Assembly (NCBI GenBank): GCA_003228965.1
Contig: QIGP01000008.1
Span: 1-8,303 of the forward strand
Source: Gammaproteobacteria bacterium
GTDB taxonomy: Bacteria > Pseudomonadota > Gammaproteobacteria > Steroidobacterales > SZUA-146
Reading direction: 5' to 3'
Length of the DNA: 8,303 nt
Below, piece after piece: positions 8,277 through 8,303 of this stretch. Under the pieces are notes generated by a model, which worked only from the letters and a program-made list of their open reading frames with translations, did no database searches and had not been told where the DNA came from. How positions within the stretch are numbered: position 1 is the first letter of the stretch; each line of letters opens with the position of its first letter. Both the position numbers and the translations under genes were made by a program.

Positions 8277-8303
8277 AATACATGGATTCCGCATCAGCAA
8301 AAA
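8237..8303. repeat. Dispersed GC-rich intergenic repeat (CGTCATGCYGGCGCAGG type), cut by the window edge
   Basis: The segment from CCGTCATGCTGGCGCAGG to CCCAG (8237-8265), with GGATTCC at 8284-8290, matches a class of short palindromic elements scattered through many proteobacterial genomes (recalled, not searched). CTGGC (8245-8249) and GCCGG (8254-8258) form a small hairpin with one wobble pair. It lies within the toxin frame. The left boundary is uncertain, and the right end is beyond the window. Confidence 0.55.

Overview
The window looks like an accessory, surface-related stretch of a Gram-negative chromosome, most likely a gammaproteobacterium and possibly marine. This is inferred, not proven. 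The support is an OmpA-type peptidoglycan-binding domain joined to a long outer-membrane barrel ending in an aromatic residue, plus short mobile repeats and a toxin-antitoxin remnant of kinds common in proteobacteria. Base composition looks roughly balanced and all real genes are on the + strand.

Layout: (1) Bases 1-2903 are the 3' part of a large secreted protein gene that is open at the left edge. It has tandem 109-residue beta-sandwich repeats (DUF11/DUF7507-like), two less familiar beta-rich domains, a C-terminal globular domain and a long Ser-Asp stalk, and stops with no recognisable wall or membrane anchor. (2) Bases 2904-3392 are a gap without a convincing gene. It holds a 12-bp-stem hairpin and, near its end, a possible promoter and a strong ribosome binding site. 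(3) Bases 3393-7667 encode a 1423-residue outer-membrane protein with a signal peptide, an Ig-like domain, an internal OmpA peptidoglycan-binding domain, a second beta-sandwich and a large C-terminal barrel. (4) Bases 7668-7869 are packed with inverted repeats: an imperfect hairpin, a perfect 27-bp palindrome, and a 95-bp element with 17-bp inverted ends that resemble IS6-family termini and that encloses a good sigma-70 promoter. (5) Bases 7870-8100 encode an addiction-module antitoxin. (6) Bases 8106-8276 are the start of a RelE/ParE-type toxin gene whose end is replaced by a dispersed GC-rich repeat that runs off the window.

How the parts may work together: the repeat/stalk protein and the OmpA-barrel protein are neighbours on the same strand, and both are envelope proteins. 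The inference offered is that the barrel protein, fixed to peptidoglycan, helps export, anchor or display the stalk protein. The toxin-antitoxin pair downstream is unrelated and appears reshaped by two small mobile elements: one supplies a promoter and possibly a new start upstream of the antitoxin, and the other truncates the toxin.
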